A DNA stretch of 64,000 bases. Origin: Lapidilactobacillus wuchangensis (lineage in GTDB: Bacteria; Bacillota; Bacilli; Lactobacillales; Lactobacillaceae). The position numbers and the translations under genes are program-made. Location: assembly GCF_003946645.1 (NCBI RefSeq), contig NZ_RHOU01000010.1, positions 1 through 64,000 of the forward strand, written 5' to 3'. The notes below the pieces were generated by a model that saw only the letters and a program-made list of their open reading frames with translations, was not told the DNA's origin and searched no databases. Every line of letters begins with the position of its first letter. Positions within the stretch are counted from its first letter, which is position 1. This document shows, piece by piece, positions 52,325 through 60,853 of this stretch.

Positions 52325-54028
52325 ATGTCTAAGAAGATTGTTATTGTTGGTGGTGTTGCTGGAGGTGCTTCTGCAGCAGCACGGGCACGGCGGTTAGATG
52401 AAACTGCGAAGATTACCATGTTTGAGCGCGGACCACATGTGTCCTTTTCTAACTGTTCTTTACCCTATTATTTAGGTGGGTTAATTGACGACGCAGATGA
52501 TTTGGTGATGATGTCACCAGAACAATTTGAGAAGCAATACAACATTGATGCCCAGGTCAACTCAGAAGTAGTCGCTGTTGATCCAGCGGCTAAGATTGTG
52601 TCTGTTAAGCAAACACAAACTGGTGAAATGAAACAAGTTAATTATGACGAACTGGTATTGTCACCAGGTGCGAAGCCGGTAGCTCCTGCCTGCATCAAGG
52701 GAATTAATCGCGACAATGTTTTCACTGTGCGCAATGTGGTTGATATTAAGAAAATTCATACGTTTCTTGAAGTCAATCATGCGACTGATGTGGCAATTGT
52801 TGGTGGTGGTTTTATTGGCCTTGAAATGTGTGAGAACTTAGCTCATACCGGACGTCATATTTCATTGATCGAGGCCGCTGATCATGTTATGGGGACGATT
52901 GATGAGGATTTTGCCCAATTAGTTCATAAAGAACTTTATGATCACGGCGTTGATGTGATTGTTAAAGAAGGTTTGGCAGAAATTACTGCTGATAAAGCGA
53001 TTCTAGGATCTGGTCGTGAAGTGCCTGCTCAGGCGGTGATTGTCGCTATTGGTGTGGCTCCGGAGACAGAATTAGCAACTAAAATTGGCTGTAAGCTCGG
53101 TTTAACTGGTGGCATCGCTGTTGATCAACATTATCAGACGTCAATTCCTAATATTTATGCGGTGGGCGATGCCATTGAAATAACCCATATGTTAACGCGC
53201 AAGAAAACACGCTTGGCTTTGGCTTTCCCAGCGCAGATGGAAGCACGAGATGCCGTTGATCATATGTATGGTCGACCGATTCAAAATCAAGGCGTGATTG
53301 GTTCAGCCGCGATTCATATTTTCGATTTAAATGTGGCTTCAACGGGTTTAACTGAACACCAATGTCAAAAAGAGGGGATTGATTTCCGCTCAGCAATGGT
53401 AATTCCTAAGAGTCGCGTTGGTTTAATGCCTGATGCAACACCACTTTATTTGAAACTAGTCTTTGCTTATCCGAGTGGTGAAGTGTTAGGGGCTCAGGCG
53501 TTAGGAAAGTCCGATGTCGACAAGCAAATTGATATTGTGGCCACGATGATCACGATGCATGGTAAAATCTCTGATTTAACGCATCTAGAAGTTTGTTACT
53601 CACCTTGGTTTAGCACCGCTAAAAACGCGGTTAATATGGCTGCTTTAGTTGCTGAAAACATTTTAAATGGTGAGTATGAACAAGTACCGTTGACAGAAGT
53701 TCGTAAGTTGGTTGAGAAGAAGGCTTTCATTATTGACGCTCGTGAACCAGATGAATATGCGGCAGGCCATATCATTAATGCCGTCAATATTCCGCTAAGT
53801 GAATTCCGCCAGCGTTTAGATGAAATTCCTACTGACCAGCCGGTTTATATTCACTGCCTGTCCAGCCAACGTAGCTATAACATGGTGCGCGCATTAGGCA
53901 ATCTGGGCTATCACAATGTTTATAATATTGTCGGTTCATTCTTAGGTTTATGTGAATACGAATATTTCCAAGATCAAGTCACTGAACGGCAACCAATTGT
54001 CACCAATTATCGTTTTGATTTACTATAA
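52325..54028 (+). CDS. CoA-disulfide reductase fused to rhodanese (persulfide reductase type)
   Basis: A 567-residue flavoprotein. FAD binding GGVAGGASAAARAR lies at about 9-22, the redox cysteine C44 in SNCSLPYYLGG, an NAD motif GGGFIGLEM at about 159-167, and a second FAD strand with YAVGDAIE. A C-terminal rhodanese domain (about 460-567) has the active cysteine C511 in HCLSSQR. CoADR-rhodanese fusions reduce CoA disulfides, CoA persulfide or polysulfide with NAD(P)H, as in Npsr. It fits sulfane sulfur metabolism together with the neighbouring transporters. Confidence 0.92.
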   Translation: MSKKIVIVGGVAGGASAAARARRLDETAKITMFERGPHVSFSNCSLPYYLGGLIDDADDLVMMSPEQFEKQYNIDAQVNSEVVAVDPAAKIVSVKQTQTGEMKQVNYDELVLSPGAKPVAPACIKGINRDNVFTVRNVVDIKKIHTFLEVNHATDVAIVGGGFIGLEMCENLAHTGRHISLIEAADHVMGTIDEDFAQLVHKELYDHGVDVIVKEGLAEITADKAILGSGREVPAQAVIVAIGVAPETELATKIGCKLGLTGGIAVDQHYQTSIPNIYAVGDAIEITHMLTRKKTRLALAFPAQMEARDAVDHMYGRPIQNQGVIGSAAIHIFDLNVASTGLTEHQCQKEGIDFRSAMVIPKSRVGLMPDATPLYLKLVFAYPSGEVLGAQALGKSDVDKQIDIVATMITMHGKISDLTHLEVCYSPWFSTAKNAVNMAALVAENILNGEYEQVPLTEVRKLVEKKAFIIDAREPDEYAAGHIINAVNIPLSEFRQRLDEIPTDQPVYIHCLSSQRSYNMVRALGNLGYHNVYNIVGSFLGLCEYEYFQDQVTERQPIVTNYRFDLL

Positions 54029-54056
54029 CAATTAAAGTCAAAAAAGGAGGGGCTAA

Positions 54057-54824
54057 GTGGTGGCTAAAAAACGACGATTAACAATCTTAGTTTGGCTGAT
54101 TTTACTGATTGTTTGGGAACTGGTCACACGATTGCACTTAGTCTCAGCAATTTTGTTTCCCGCACCTGAAGAAGTTTGGCGGACCTTCGTTGGTATTTTG
54201 CGTCAAGGGTATAATGGGATTCCTTTTTGGCAGCACTTAGGGATTACTTTATTGCGTTTATTTAGTGCCATCATTTTGGCAATTGTGACGGCAGTACCTT
54301 TGGGATTGGCCTCAGGAATGTCAGCGACAGTTAATGGTCTGGTTGATTCGCTGATTCAATTTTATCGACCGATTCCGCCATTGGCTTACTATACGTTATT
54401 AATTCTCTGGTTTGGAATTGGCGAATCTTCGAAAATCATTTTGCTGTATTTAGCCGCTTTCGCTCCGATTTATTTGGCTGGGGTTGAAGGGGTTCATAAT
54501 CTAAACCAGGATTATCAACTCAGTGCCCAGTCTCTTGGCGCTTCGAAAAGTCAAATCTTTCGCTGGGTGATTTTTCCTGGGTCCTTACCAAGTTTGTTCA
54601 CAGGTATTCGCACGGCAGTAGGTGTTTCTTTCTCAACATTGGTTGCCGCCGAAATGGTGGCGTCAACGTCGGGAATCGGCTGGATGGTCATTGACGCTTC
54701 CAAATATTTAAAAAGTAGTGTGATGTTCTTAGGTATCCTAATTTTAGGTGGCTTAGGTCTGTTGCTGGATTGGGGTTTGCGTCGTCTAGAAAATGCGGTT
54801 GTTTTCTGGAAGGGACATCAATGA
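54057..54824 (+). CDS. Sulfonate/taurine-type ABC importer permease
   Basis: A 255-residue permease of the SsuC/TauC type with six helices. The coupling segment SAQSLGASKSQIFRWVIFPGSLP (about 160-182) is the EAA loop of this family. It begins at GTG, with AAAGGAGG upstream, 28 bp after the CoA-disulfide reductase, and overlaps the binding-protein gene by four bases. Members of the family carry sulfonates, taurine, nitrate or thiamine precursors; the sulfur context favours a sulfur compound. Confidence 0.87.
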   Translation: MVAKKRRLTILVWLILLIVWELVTRLHLVSAILFPAPEEVWRTFVGILRQGYNGIPFWQHLGITLLRLFSAIILAIVTAVPLGLASGMSATVNGLVDSLIQFYRPIPPLAYYTLLILWFGIGESSKIILLYLAAFAPIYLAGVEGVHNLNQDYQLSAQSLGASKSQIFRWVIFPGSLPSLFTGIRTAVGVSFSTLVAAEMVASTSGIGWMVIDASKYLKSSVMFLGILILGGLGLLLDWGLRRLENAVVFWKGHQ

Positions 54825-55831
54825 TGAGAAAACTGAGACGCTTTATCCAGTTATTAGGATTACTCATTGTGGGCATTTTTTTAGGCGGCTGTCAGTCAAA
54901 GGCCACGACAGAAGTACCTAATGAAATCCGCATCGGTGTTTTAAATACACCTAATGACGTCGCCGTGGCGCGGCAATTAGGTTATTTTCAGGCGGCCTTT
55001 CCTAAACAAAGAGTTAAATTCATTACCTTTGATTCTGGCGTTGATGCTAATAAGGCATTGCTGGCTGGCGGGGTTGATTTTGCGACGATGGGTGATACTA
55101 ATGGTGTGGTCGCCTTGGCGGCTGGCATACCGGTGCAACTTTGTTGGATCAACGAAATTTGTGGCGCTAATGAGGCCCTAGTTGTGCGTAAAAATTGTGG
55201 TATTAAGTCGATTCATGATTTAATTGGTAAGAAAATTGCCACGCCCTTTGCTTCGACGGCACATTACAGTTTAATGGTTGCCCTAGAACAAGCTGGAATT
55301 CGTGATCAGGTCACCTTGCTTGATTTAGATACCCAGAATATCGTCGCAGCTTGGCAACGTGGCAATATTGATGCAGCGTATACTTGGCAGCCAACTTTAT
55401 CGCAGCTATTACCTGAGTCTGACGTTTTAGTAGACAGTGCCGCCTTAGCAAAAACTGGTAATTCCACGGGGAACATTACCTTGGTTCGGCAGGAATTTGC
55501 CCAACAACAACCACAACTTACTCAGCGATTTATTGAAGTTCTCAATCGTGCCCATCAACTGCGTCAAACTGATTATGCGAAAACCGTGCGCGCTGCGGCT
55601 AAGCAAACAGGCATTAGTGTGGCTGAAGCTAAGTTGCAAATGAACGGAACAAGTTGGCCGGGCTTATCGGCCGAGTTTTCGCCAAAATATTTGGGTACTC
55701 AAGTCACAGTTGGCCAGTTCGTTAAAGAAATGCAGCAAACGGGTGTTTTTATGGCGCGACAACAAACAATCAGTCAGGCACCAACTTTAAAGCAATTTGA
55801 TCAGTTTATTTGGAAAGGTGGCTTGTCCTAA
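54821..55831 (+). CDS. Sulfonate/taurine-type ABC importer binding lipoprotein
   Basis: A 336-residue lipoprotein. A signal peptide ends in the lipobox LGGC (C near residue 24). The mature part has the SsuA/TauA fold, with IRIGVLNTPNDVAVARQLGYF, the ALLAGGVDFATMGDTN hinge and the TPFASTAHYSL phosphate-like pocket. Three extra cysteines (LCWINEICG and KNCGIK) are unusual for a lactobacillar extracellular protein and might form a disulfide or bind sulfur or metal. A start at 54770 is possible, but the ATG at 54821 follows AGGGA and precedes a proper signal peptide. Confidence 0.87.
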   Translation: MMRKLRRFIQLLGLLIVGIFLGGCQSKATTEVPNEIRIGVLNTPNDVAVARQLGYFQAAFPKQRVKFITFDSGVDANKALLAGGVDFATMGDTNGVVALAAGIPVQLCWINEICGANEALVVRKNCGIKSIHDLIGKKIATPFASTAHYSLMVALEQAGIRDQVTLLDLDTQNIVAAWQRGNIDAAYTWQPTLSQLLPESDVLVDSAALAKTGNSTGNITLVRQEFAQQQPQLTQRFIEVLNRAHQLRQTDYAKTVRAAAKQTGISVAEAKLQMNGTSWPGLSAEFSPKYLGTQVTVGQFVKEMQQTGVFMARQQTISQAPTLKQFDQFIWKGGLS

Positions 55832-56598
55832 TGTCAGCTTTAGTCACTGCGACTCAACTTAGTTTACGTTATGCCACTACAGCTGATCCGATTGTAGCAG
55901 CGACGGATTTTACGATTGAGCAACAAGAAATTTTAGCGCTAGTTGGGCCATCTGGTTGTGGCAAAAGTACTATTTTAAAGGCGATTGCCGGTTTTATTCC
56001 GCATACAGGTGAATTACAAATGGCCACCCGTGAAATTACCGCACCGGGGAGTGACCGTGGTGTAGTTTTTCAGAATGCTTCCCTTTATCCATGGCTAAAT
56101 GTGGCTCAAAATGTTGCCTTTGGTTTGCGGGCAGCTAGTCAACCAGTTGCAAAAATTGACCAACGCGTGCAGCAACTGTTGCAATTGATCGATTTACAGG
56201 CTCAAGCGCAGCGACCAATTTTTGCACTATCTGGTGGTATGCGCCAGCGTGTAGCCATTGCCCGCGCACTAGCACCACAACCGCCATTGTTATTGTTAGA
56301 TGAACCTTTTGGTGCTCTGGACGCTTTTACTCGCCAGAAAATGCAGCAACTAATTCTAGATATTTGGCGGCGCGAACAAGTTAGCATGTTGTTGATCACG
56401 CACGACCTAACTGAGGCTCTGCGCTGTGGTTCTCGGATTGCTGTGATGAGCAAGCAAGCACATAAAATTGTTAAAATCTATGACAATCCCTGCCAAGGAA
56501 TGACTGCAGATGAATTGGCCAGCCCCTTGATTGAACCCGCAGCAATGCAATTGCGACATGAGATTTTGCAGGTAATTAATGAAACTGCTGCAGAATAA
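55831..56598 (+). CDS. Sulfonate/taurine-type ABC importer ATP-binding protein
   Basis: A 255-residue ATPase of the SsuB/TauB type: Walker A GPSGCGKST (about 43-51), signature LSGGMRQRV, Walker B LLLLDEPFGALD, switch THD. The start ATG overlaps the stop of the binding-protein gene (TAATG), so translation is coupled. A terminator follows directly. It completes a permease-lipoprotein-ATPase importer whose substrate is probably an organosulfur compound. Confidence 0.9.
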   Translation: MSALVTATQLSLRYATTADPIVAATDFTIEQQEILALVGPSGCGKSTILKAIAGFIPHTGELQMATREITAPGSDRGVVFQNASLYPWLNVAQNVAFGLRAASQPVAKIDQRVQQLLQLIDLQAQAQRPIFALSGGMRQRVAIARALAPQPPLLLLDEPFGALDAFTRQKMQQLILDIWRREQVSMLLITHDLTEALRCGSRIAVMSKQAHKIVKIYDNPCQGMTADELASPLIEPAAMQLRHEILQVINETAAE

Positions 56599-56612
56599 AT
56601 TTTCGCTAATAA

Positions 56613-56663
56613 TAAAAAACTCGTTGACACTGATTAAAATCGGCAGTGTTAACGAGTTTTTTT
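56613..56663 (+). terminator. Terminator of the sulfur operon
   Basis: AAAACTCGTTGACACTG pairs with CAGTGTTAACGAGTTTT, followed by a T run. Confidence 0.85.
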
Positions 56664-56700
56664 GAGTAGATGTGATAGCAAAATTAGCGTTTAATAACTT

Positions 56701-56916
56701 TTATTGGCGGTGCTTCTTATGAATATAAGTAACAATTAATTCGACGGCAATCACTACCAATGCAATCACAGCAATAATTGCCAGCGCGATACTTTGCGTA
56801 ACGATGGTTTCAGGGTAACCTGAGCCATCAGTGCGGCGAATTAAGACAACAACTGCTAAAATTAACAAAATTAAGGCGCCAAGACCATTGAGCCACCAAA
56901 ATGTTTTTCGTTTCAA
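56701..56916 (-). CDS. Small two-helix membrane protein
   Basis: A 71-residue protein with two transmembrane helices (about 9-26 and 42-64) joined by a polar RRTDGSGYPET loop, with a basic IHKKHRQ end. I do not recognise a named family. It lies 23 bp downstream of the XRE/membrane protein gene in the same direction and is probably in its operon. A GGAGG ribosome site precedes the ATG. Confidence 0.7.
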   Translation of the reverse strand: MKRKTFWWLNGLGALILLILAVVVLIRRTDGSGYPETIVTQSIALAIIAVIALVVIAVELIVTYIHKKHRQ

Positions 56917-56939
56917 AACGATTCCTCCATCTAAGTCTG

Positions 56940-57494
56940 TTAGGAAGCAATTAATTTTTGCCAGTAGTGGTAGCCGACTGTCGCAGCGATACCAAGACCG
57001 CTGAGCAAATAAATAACCTGCAAGCTAAAAGGTATTTTTAGAATATTCGACGTTGCCAGAAGAATCATTAACAGACTGACGCAACTATCAAGTTTTAGCA
57101 GCCAGCTAGATAGTTGTGGTTGACGTTGATGCTGCCACAATAGTCCCAGTAAGATGACAATCAATAAATCTGAACAGATTAACATCATGGCCGAGGTGGC
57201 CACAGTTAGCCGACCAATAATCAGCATTGCCAAGACTGGCCCCAAAAGGAACGCTGATTTGCGGCCAACGACTTTGCCGGGCTTTTCGCTAACTAAATCT
57301 AATAATGAGTCAGTTGAAACTTGATAAAGTTGGGCCAAACTTCGCATCATCAAAGGGTCAGGTAAATTCCGCCCCGTTTCCCAAGTGGAGACAGTTTGCC
57401 GTGAAACATATAAAGTATCAGCAACTTGCTGCTGGGTTAAATGTTGCAGTTGGCGCGCGTTTTTTAAATTATTGGCTAATGAAAATTCTGACAT
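56940..57494 (-). CDS. XRE-family regulator with membrane domain
   Basis: A 184-residue protein. An N-terminal HTH_3 domain (about 5-62) includes QQVADTLYVSRQTVSTWETG. After a linker come four hydrophobic helices (about 78-95, 99-118, 130-145, 155-175). Such membrane-tethered XRE regulators are common in lactobacilli. It is followed by a two-helix membrane protein and is divergent from a second XRE gene set, so the two sets may control each other through the shared upstream region. Confidence 0.82.
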   Translation of the reverse strand: MSEFSLANNLKNARQLQHLTQQQVADTLYVSRQTVSTWETGRNLPDPLMMRSLAQLYQVSTDSLLDLVSEKPGKVVGRKSAFLLGPVLAMLIIGRLTVATSAMMLICSDLLIVILLGLLWQHQRQPQLSSWLLKLDSCVSLLMILLATSNILKIPFSLQVIYLLSGLGIAATVGYHYWQKLIAS

Positions 57495-57666
57495 GATCGA
57501 ATTCCTCTCTAAAATAGTTAAATGGTGTGAAAATAGCTAGCAAGGATAACTAGCATTGTTGATCTATCAAGGAAAATTAGTAATGAGATCGGCACACTAA
57601 TGACTAATGTTGATCGTATAATCTGGCACTGCGTCTTTTTTTCAAAAATTAAGTAGAACAATATAC

Positions 57667-57716
57667 ATGTCAATATGACATATATAGTTTACACCACTAG
57701 CTAAACACGTTATGCT
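57667..57716. promoter_or_regulatory. Operator palindrome and promoter of the XRE/membrane protein pair
   Basis: ATGTCAATATGACAT at 57667-57681 is a perfect palindrome. TTTACA at 57688-57693 and TATGCT at 57711-57716 are 17 bp apart. The palindrome ends six bases before the -35 box, a natural place for autoregulation by the XRE protein. Confidence 0.6.
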
Positions 57717-57741
57717 TTTTGACAAGGAGGTTAGATATTAA

Positions 57742-57936
57742 TTGAAAAATAAACGCTTAAAGTTAGCCAGAGTTGCCGCTGATTTAAGCCAAGCAGAATT
57801 GGCTGAGCAGGTTGGCGTCACTCGTCAGACAATTGGTCTAATTGAAGCGGGTCGCTATAATCCTACTTTAAAACTCTGTATTGCGATTTGCCAAGCACTA
57901 GATAAAACATTGAACGATTTATTCTGGGGGGAATAG
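57742..57936 (+). CDS. Small XRE-family regulator
   Basis: A 64-residue protein that is almost only an HTH_3 domain, with LSQAELAEQVGVTRQTIGLIEAG as recognition unit and a DKTLNDLFW end. It belongs to the YvaO/YqaE-like group of short XRE repressors usually encoded before a membrane protein. The start is TTG, 11 bases after AAGGAGG. The membrane protein gene follows after two bases. Confidence 0.85.
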   Translation: MKNKRLKLARVAADLSQAELAEQVGVTRQTIGLIEAGRYNPTLKLCIAICQALDKTLNDLFWGE

Positions 57937-57938
57937 TT

Positions 57939-58406
57939 ATGAAGATTAAGGATGAACGGATTGTGAGTGCTAGCCGCCGCATTCTAAATGAAACGTATCT
58001 GTTAGTTATGACGTTTGCGTTGGTATCGCTATTCAGTAAGTATTATTTCTTGAAGTTACCAATGAGTAGTTATGTGACTGAGTTAGTGATGATTGGTGGC
58101 AGTGTGCTATATATTATTGTGCGGCAGTTGACGCTGGGTTTAGAAATTATCCATTCGACTCACCAAGCCAAACTGTGGTGGAGCTTGGCCGCTGTTGGTT
58201 TAAGTATTCTCGCCACAATCATTGCCGGTTTTCAAAATTATCAACAGTATCACGCTAAATATCAAGGTGTGTTCGACAAGCATTTTCTAATGGCACTAGT
58301 CTTCCTGTTTGCTGCTAATTTGCTGCTCACTGGTGTCATCATTGCCACGTTATACTGGCTCAATCGTCGTGGGCAGGCATCTTTTGAACGGCGGATCAAT
58401 CGTTAA
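57939..58406 (+). CDS. Membrane protein paired with the XRE regulator
   Basis: A 155-residue protein with four transmembrane helices (about 20-38, 45-62, 78-95, 115-138) and charged ends. It resembles DUF6773-like membrane proteins that travel with small XRE repressors. Function is unknown; a role in sensing envelope or metabolic state has been suggested for such pairs only by position. The start overlaps the operon tightly, and a terminator follows 35 bp after the stop. Confidence 0.7.
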   Translation: MKIKDERIVSASRRILNETYLLVMTFALVSLFSKYYFLKLPMSSYVTELVMIGGSVLYIIVRQLTLGLEIIHSTHQAKLWWSLAAVGLSILATIIAGFQNYQQYHAKYQGVFDKHFLMALVFLFAANLLLTGVIIATLYWLNRRGQASFERRINR

Positions 58407-58440
58407 ACACGCAATCCAATCAAATAACATGAATCAGTAA

Positions 58441-58470
58441 GTCCGACTAAATAAATAGTCGGATTTTTTC
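58441..58470 (+). terminator. Terminator after the XRE/membrane protein pair
   Basis: GTCCGACTA pairs with TAGTCGGAT, followed by six T residues. Confidence 0.8.
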
Positions 58471-58565
58471 TTGCCGTTTTTTCATTCTCAAACGTTATCT
58501 ATAGTGTAAGCAATTCACGCCGGCGAATCAGCTTAACAAAATAAAATTCAATGGAGGTTTTGAAG

Positions 58566-58796
58566 ATGGCAACAAGTTGGCAAGCGACCACGATCGCTTT
58601 AGAAATGAAAGGTGAACATTATGAAGACGGCGTCATGTTCCGTCGTTTTAACAAAATCGTTGCAGCACCATCGGCAGCGCAACTAAAGACCTTGGGCACG
58701 GCCCTGGCTAAATTAGGTGTGGCCGATCAGTTAGGCGATGCTGAAGTAACTGTCAAGCAATTGGTGAGCTTTGATGATCAAGAGGAAGGTGAATAA
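58566..58796 (+). CDS. DUF1659 family protein
   Basis: A 76-residue soluble protein of the DUF1659 family. Its typical middle RRFNKIVAAPSAAQLKTLGTALAKL is followed by an acidic end. The family has no known function. It is almost always encoded next to DUF2922, as here. The ORF can be read from 58551, but GGAGG at 58552-58556 fits the ATG at 58566. Confidence 0.82.
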   Translation: MATSWQATTIALEMKGEHYEDGVMFRRFNKIVAAPSAAQLKTLGTALAKLGVADQLGDAEVTVKQLVSFDDQEEGE

Positions 58797-58798
58797 AG

Positions 58799-59038
58799 AT
58801 GAAACAATTACAACTACAATATCAAACATCACAACAGAAGAAACGGACATTGACTGTCAATAACGTTAATCAGGAACTTGAGCCGGCAGTTGTCCGTGAA
58901 CAAATGGCGGCAATTTCTGCCAGTCAACTGTTCAAGCAAGGGGATGAAGAGCTTTACCATGAACCATTGGCGGCTAATTACGTTGAACGAATTGTGACCC
59001 CAATTTTCTCAGTAAAAACTGATGTTGATGAAAAATAA
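58799..59038 (+). CDS. DUF2922 family protein
   Basis: A 79-residue soluble protein. LQYQTSQQKKRTLTVNNVNQEL at the N-terminus and a C-terminal YVERIVTPIFSV strand match the DUF2922 family. The ATG follows the DUF1659 stop by two bases, forming a two-gene operon. Function is unknown. Confidence 0.82.
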   Translation: MKQLQLQYQTSQQKKRTLTVNNVNQELEPAVVREQMAAISASQLFKQGDEELYHEPLAANYVERIVTPIFSVKTDVDEK

Positions 59039-59135
59039 TTTATTTTTTCTTAAGGCGGTAAACCATTGATATATCAAGCTAAATTGGCAGTTGTCTAGAC
59101 CAGGTGACAGCGTTGTCATCTTAATTTGGTGCGTG

Positions 59136-59168
59136 TGTTACACTTCTGTAACATTAAAGCGTTATGAT
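59136..59168 (+). promoter_or_regulatory. WalR-like box and promoter of the NlpC/P60 gene
   Basis: TGTTAC-N5-TGTAAC at 59136-59152 fits the WalR consensus TGTWAH-N5-TGTWAH exactly. A TATGAT -10 box lies at 59163-59168, so the box occupies the -35 region. Confidence 0.65.
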
Positions 59169-59232
59169 AGGGGGTATTCAAGAATGAGCTTTAGTCTATA
59201 CTCGGTTTTGGAAAAAAGGGGAATACTACATT

Positions 59233-60540
59233 ATGACGCAGAATAAAACAATGGCTTCACTTATGATCGGTATGGGTGTTCTGGCAACGGCTGCCTTGGC
59301 AACCCAAAAGACCGACGAAACTCAAGCAGCAACTCGGAAAGTAGGTTACGCCGAGGGGGCGACTACTGTTTGGACCAGTCCAGAAGCTGGACAAAAGGTT
59401 AAACGGTATTTATTACCTAATCAATCCGTTGAATTTGTTGCGAGCAAGAAAGTTTATAGCCAAACTTGGTTACAAACAACTGACGGTGGTTGGGTACCAG
59501 AAATGTACCTTGCTGCTGAAAGCACAACAACTACTAATACAAATGCAGCAACAACTAATAATGCTGCTAACACAACAGCAACTGCTCCAGTAGCAACAAC
59601 ACCAACGACACCAATTGGTACTTTAACAGCAACTTATCAATCAGGTGCAACTACAGTTTGGCAAAGTGTTGGCTTCTCTAATGTCAAAGGTTATTTGGCT
59701 ACTGGTCAAACAGCTCAATATGTTGCCACTCAACAAGCTAACGGCGTAACTTGGTATCAATTACAAAATGGCGGTTGGGTATGTGGTAGTTTCGTTGCTA
59801 ATGGCGACCAATCTGCCCAAGCACAACAACCAGCTGCTTCAACAGAAACAGCTCAAACAACTGAGAATACGCAAGATACAACTGCTACAGCACCAGCTAC
59901 GGAAACACCAGCAGTTACGACACCTGCACCAGCTGCACCTGCTGAAAGCACAACAACTGAACAACCAGCTACTGATACGACAACTAATGCTGATACTGCT
60001 GCTACTAATAATGCTAATAGCAACACGACAGTAAACACAAACAATAATCAAACAACTAACACAAATCAAAACAATAACACCACAACTAATAACAACAGTA
60101 ACCAAACACAAACAGTCACAAAACCTGTTACACCAGCACCAACAACACCAAGCACAAATAACAACTCAGCTGCTAAGGCATCACGTGCAGAAATTGTTAA
60201 TTATGCCAAGAACTTTATTGGTGTCCCATATGTTTGGGGTGGTACTACACCAGCCGGTTTCGACTGCTCTGGTTTAGTTCAGTACGTTTACGGTCATTTT
60301 GGTATTAATTTACCACGGGTTACTTACCAACAAGAATACAGCGGTACTGTTAAGTCCGTTGCATCAGCACAACCTGGTGACTTATTATTCTTCGGTGACC
60401 GTGGTAATACGTATCACGTTGCTATCTCACTTGGTGGCGGTAGCTACTTACACGCACCAACGCCTGGCCAGAATGTTACAATTGGCTCAACTCAATGGTT
60501 TGCACCTTCATTCGCAATGAGCGTTCCTGGTGTTTACTAG
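59233..60540 (+). CDS. Secreted NlpC/P60 peptidoglycan hydrolase
   Basis: A 435-residue exported wall hydrolase. A signal peptide ends near TQAATRK (about residue 34). Two SH3-like repeats follow (ATTVWTSPE...WVPEMYL at about 42-95 and ATTVWQSVG...WVCGSFV at about 138-190). A linker of about 120 residues rich in T, N, A, Q and P leads to the NlpC/P60 domain with catalytic C345 (FDCSGL), H395 and H407. It should cut gamma-D-Glu-diamino acid bonds in stem peptides. It stands alone, with a WalR-like promoter and its own terminator. Confidence 0.93.
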   Translation: MTQNKTMASLMIGMGVLATAALATQKTDETQAATRKVGYAEGATTVWTSPEAGQKVKRYLLPNQSVEFVASKKVYSQTWLQTTDGGWVPEMYLAAESTTTTNTNAATTNNAANTTATAPVATTPTTPIGTLTATYQSGATTVWQSVGFSNVKGYLATGQTAQYVATQQANGVTWYQLQNGGWVCGSFVANGDQSAQAQQPAASTETAQTTENTQDTTATAPATETPAVTTPAPAAPAESTTTEQPATDTTTNADTAATNNANSNTTVNTNNNQTTNTNQNNNTTTNNNSNQTQTVTKPVTPAPTTPSTNNNSAAKASRAEIVNYAKNFIGVPYVWGGTTPAGFDCSGLVQYVYGHFGINLPRVTYQQEYSGTVKSVASAQPGDLLFFGDRGNTYHVAISLGGGSYLHAPTPGQNVTIGSTQWFAPSFAMSVPGVY

Positions 60541-60563
60541 AAAATAATATTTGCAGAATAATG

Positions 60564-60593
60564 AGATCTCATCTTTGGATGGGGTCTTTTTTG
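60564..60593 (+). terminator. Terminator of the NlpC/P60 gene
   Basis: AGATCTCATC pairs with GATGGGGTCT (with G-U pairs) and is followed by a T run. Confidence 0.78.
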
Positions 60594-60853
60594 TTTTTCC
60601 AGCGAGAGTAAGACTTGCTGAATAAGATTGACGTTCTGGTTTAGCCACTGATGTTACAGATAATCTAAAAAATGTTAACATTGATCGTTGCTTAACAATT
60701 CCATACCTGATACGATATGGGCATCAGGAGAAATATGCTCCAGATAAATAAGAATTAAGGTCGTACAGTTAAGTGTTAATTTTCTGTATGTGGATTAAAA
60801 GAAAGAGATTTAATTTATACCCTTCTCCTGAAATAATTTTTAGGAGGTATCAA

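Noticed and set aside
59839-60111. Antisense ORFs over the NlpC/P60 linker
   Set aside because: They are cysteine-, serine- or valine-rich mirrors of the repetitive Thr/Asn/Gln codons of the linker, with no start signals.
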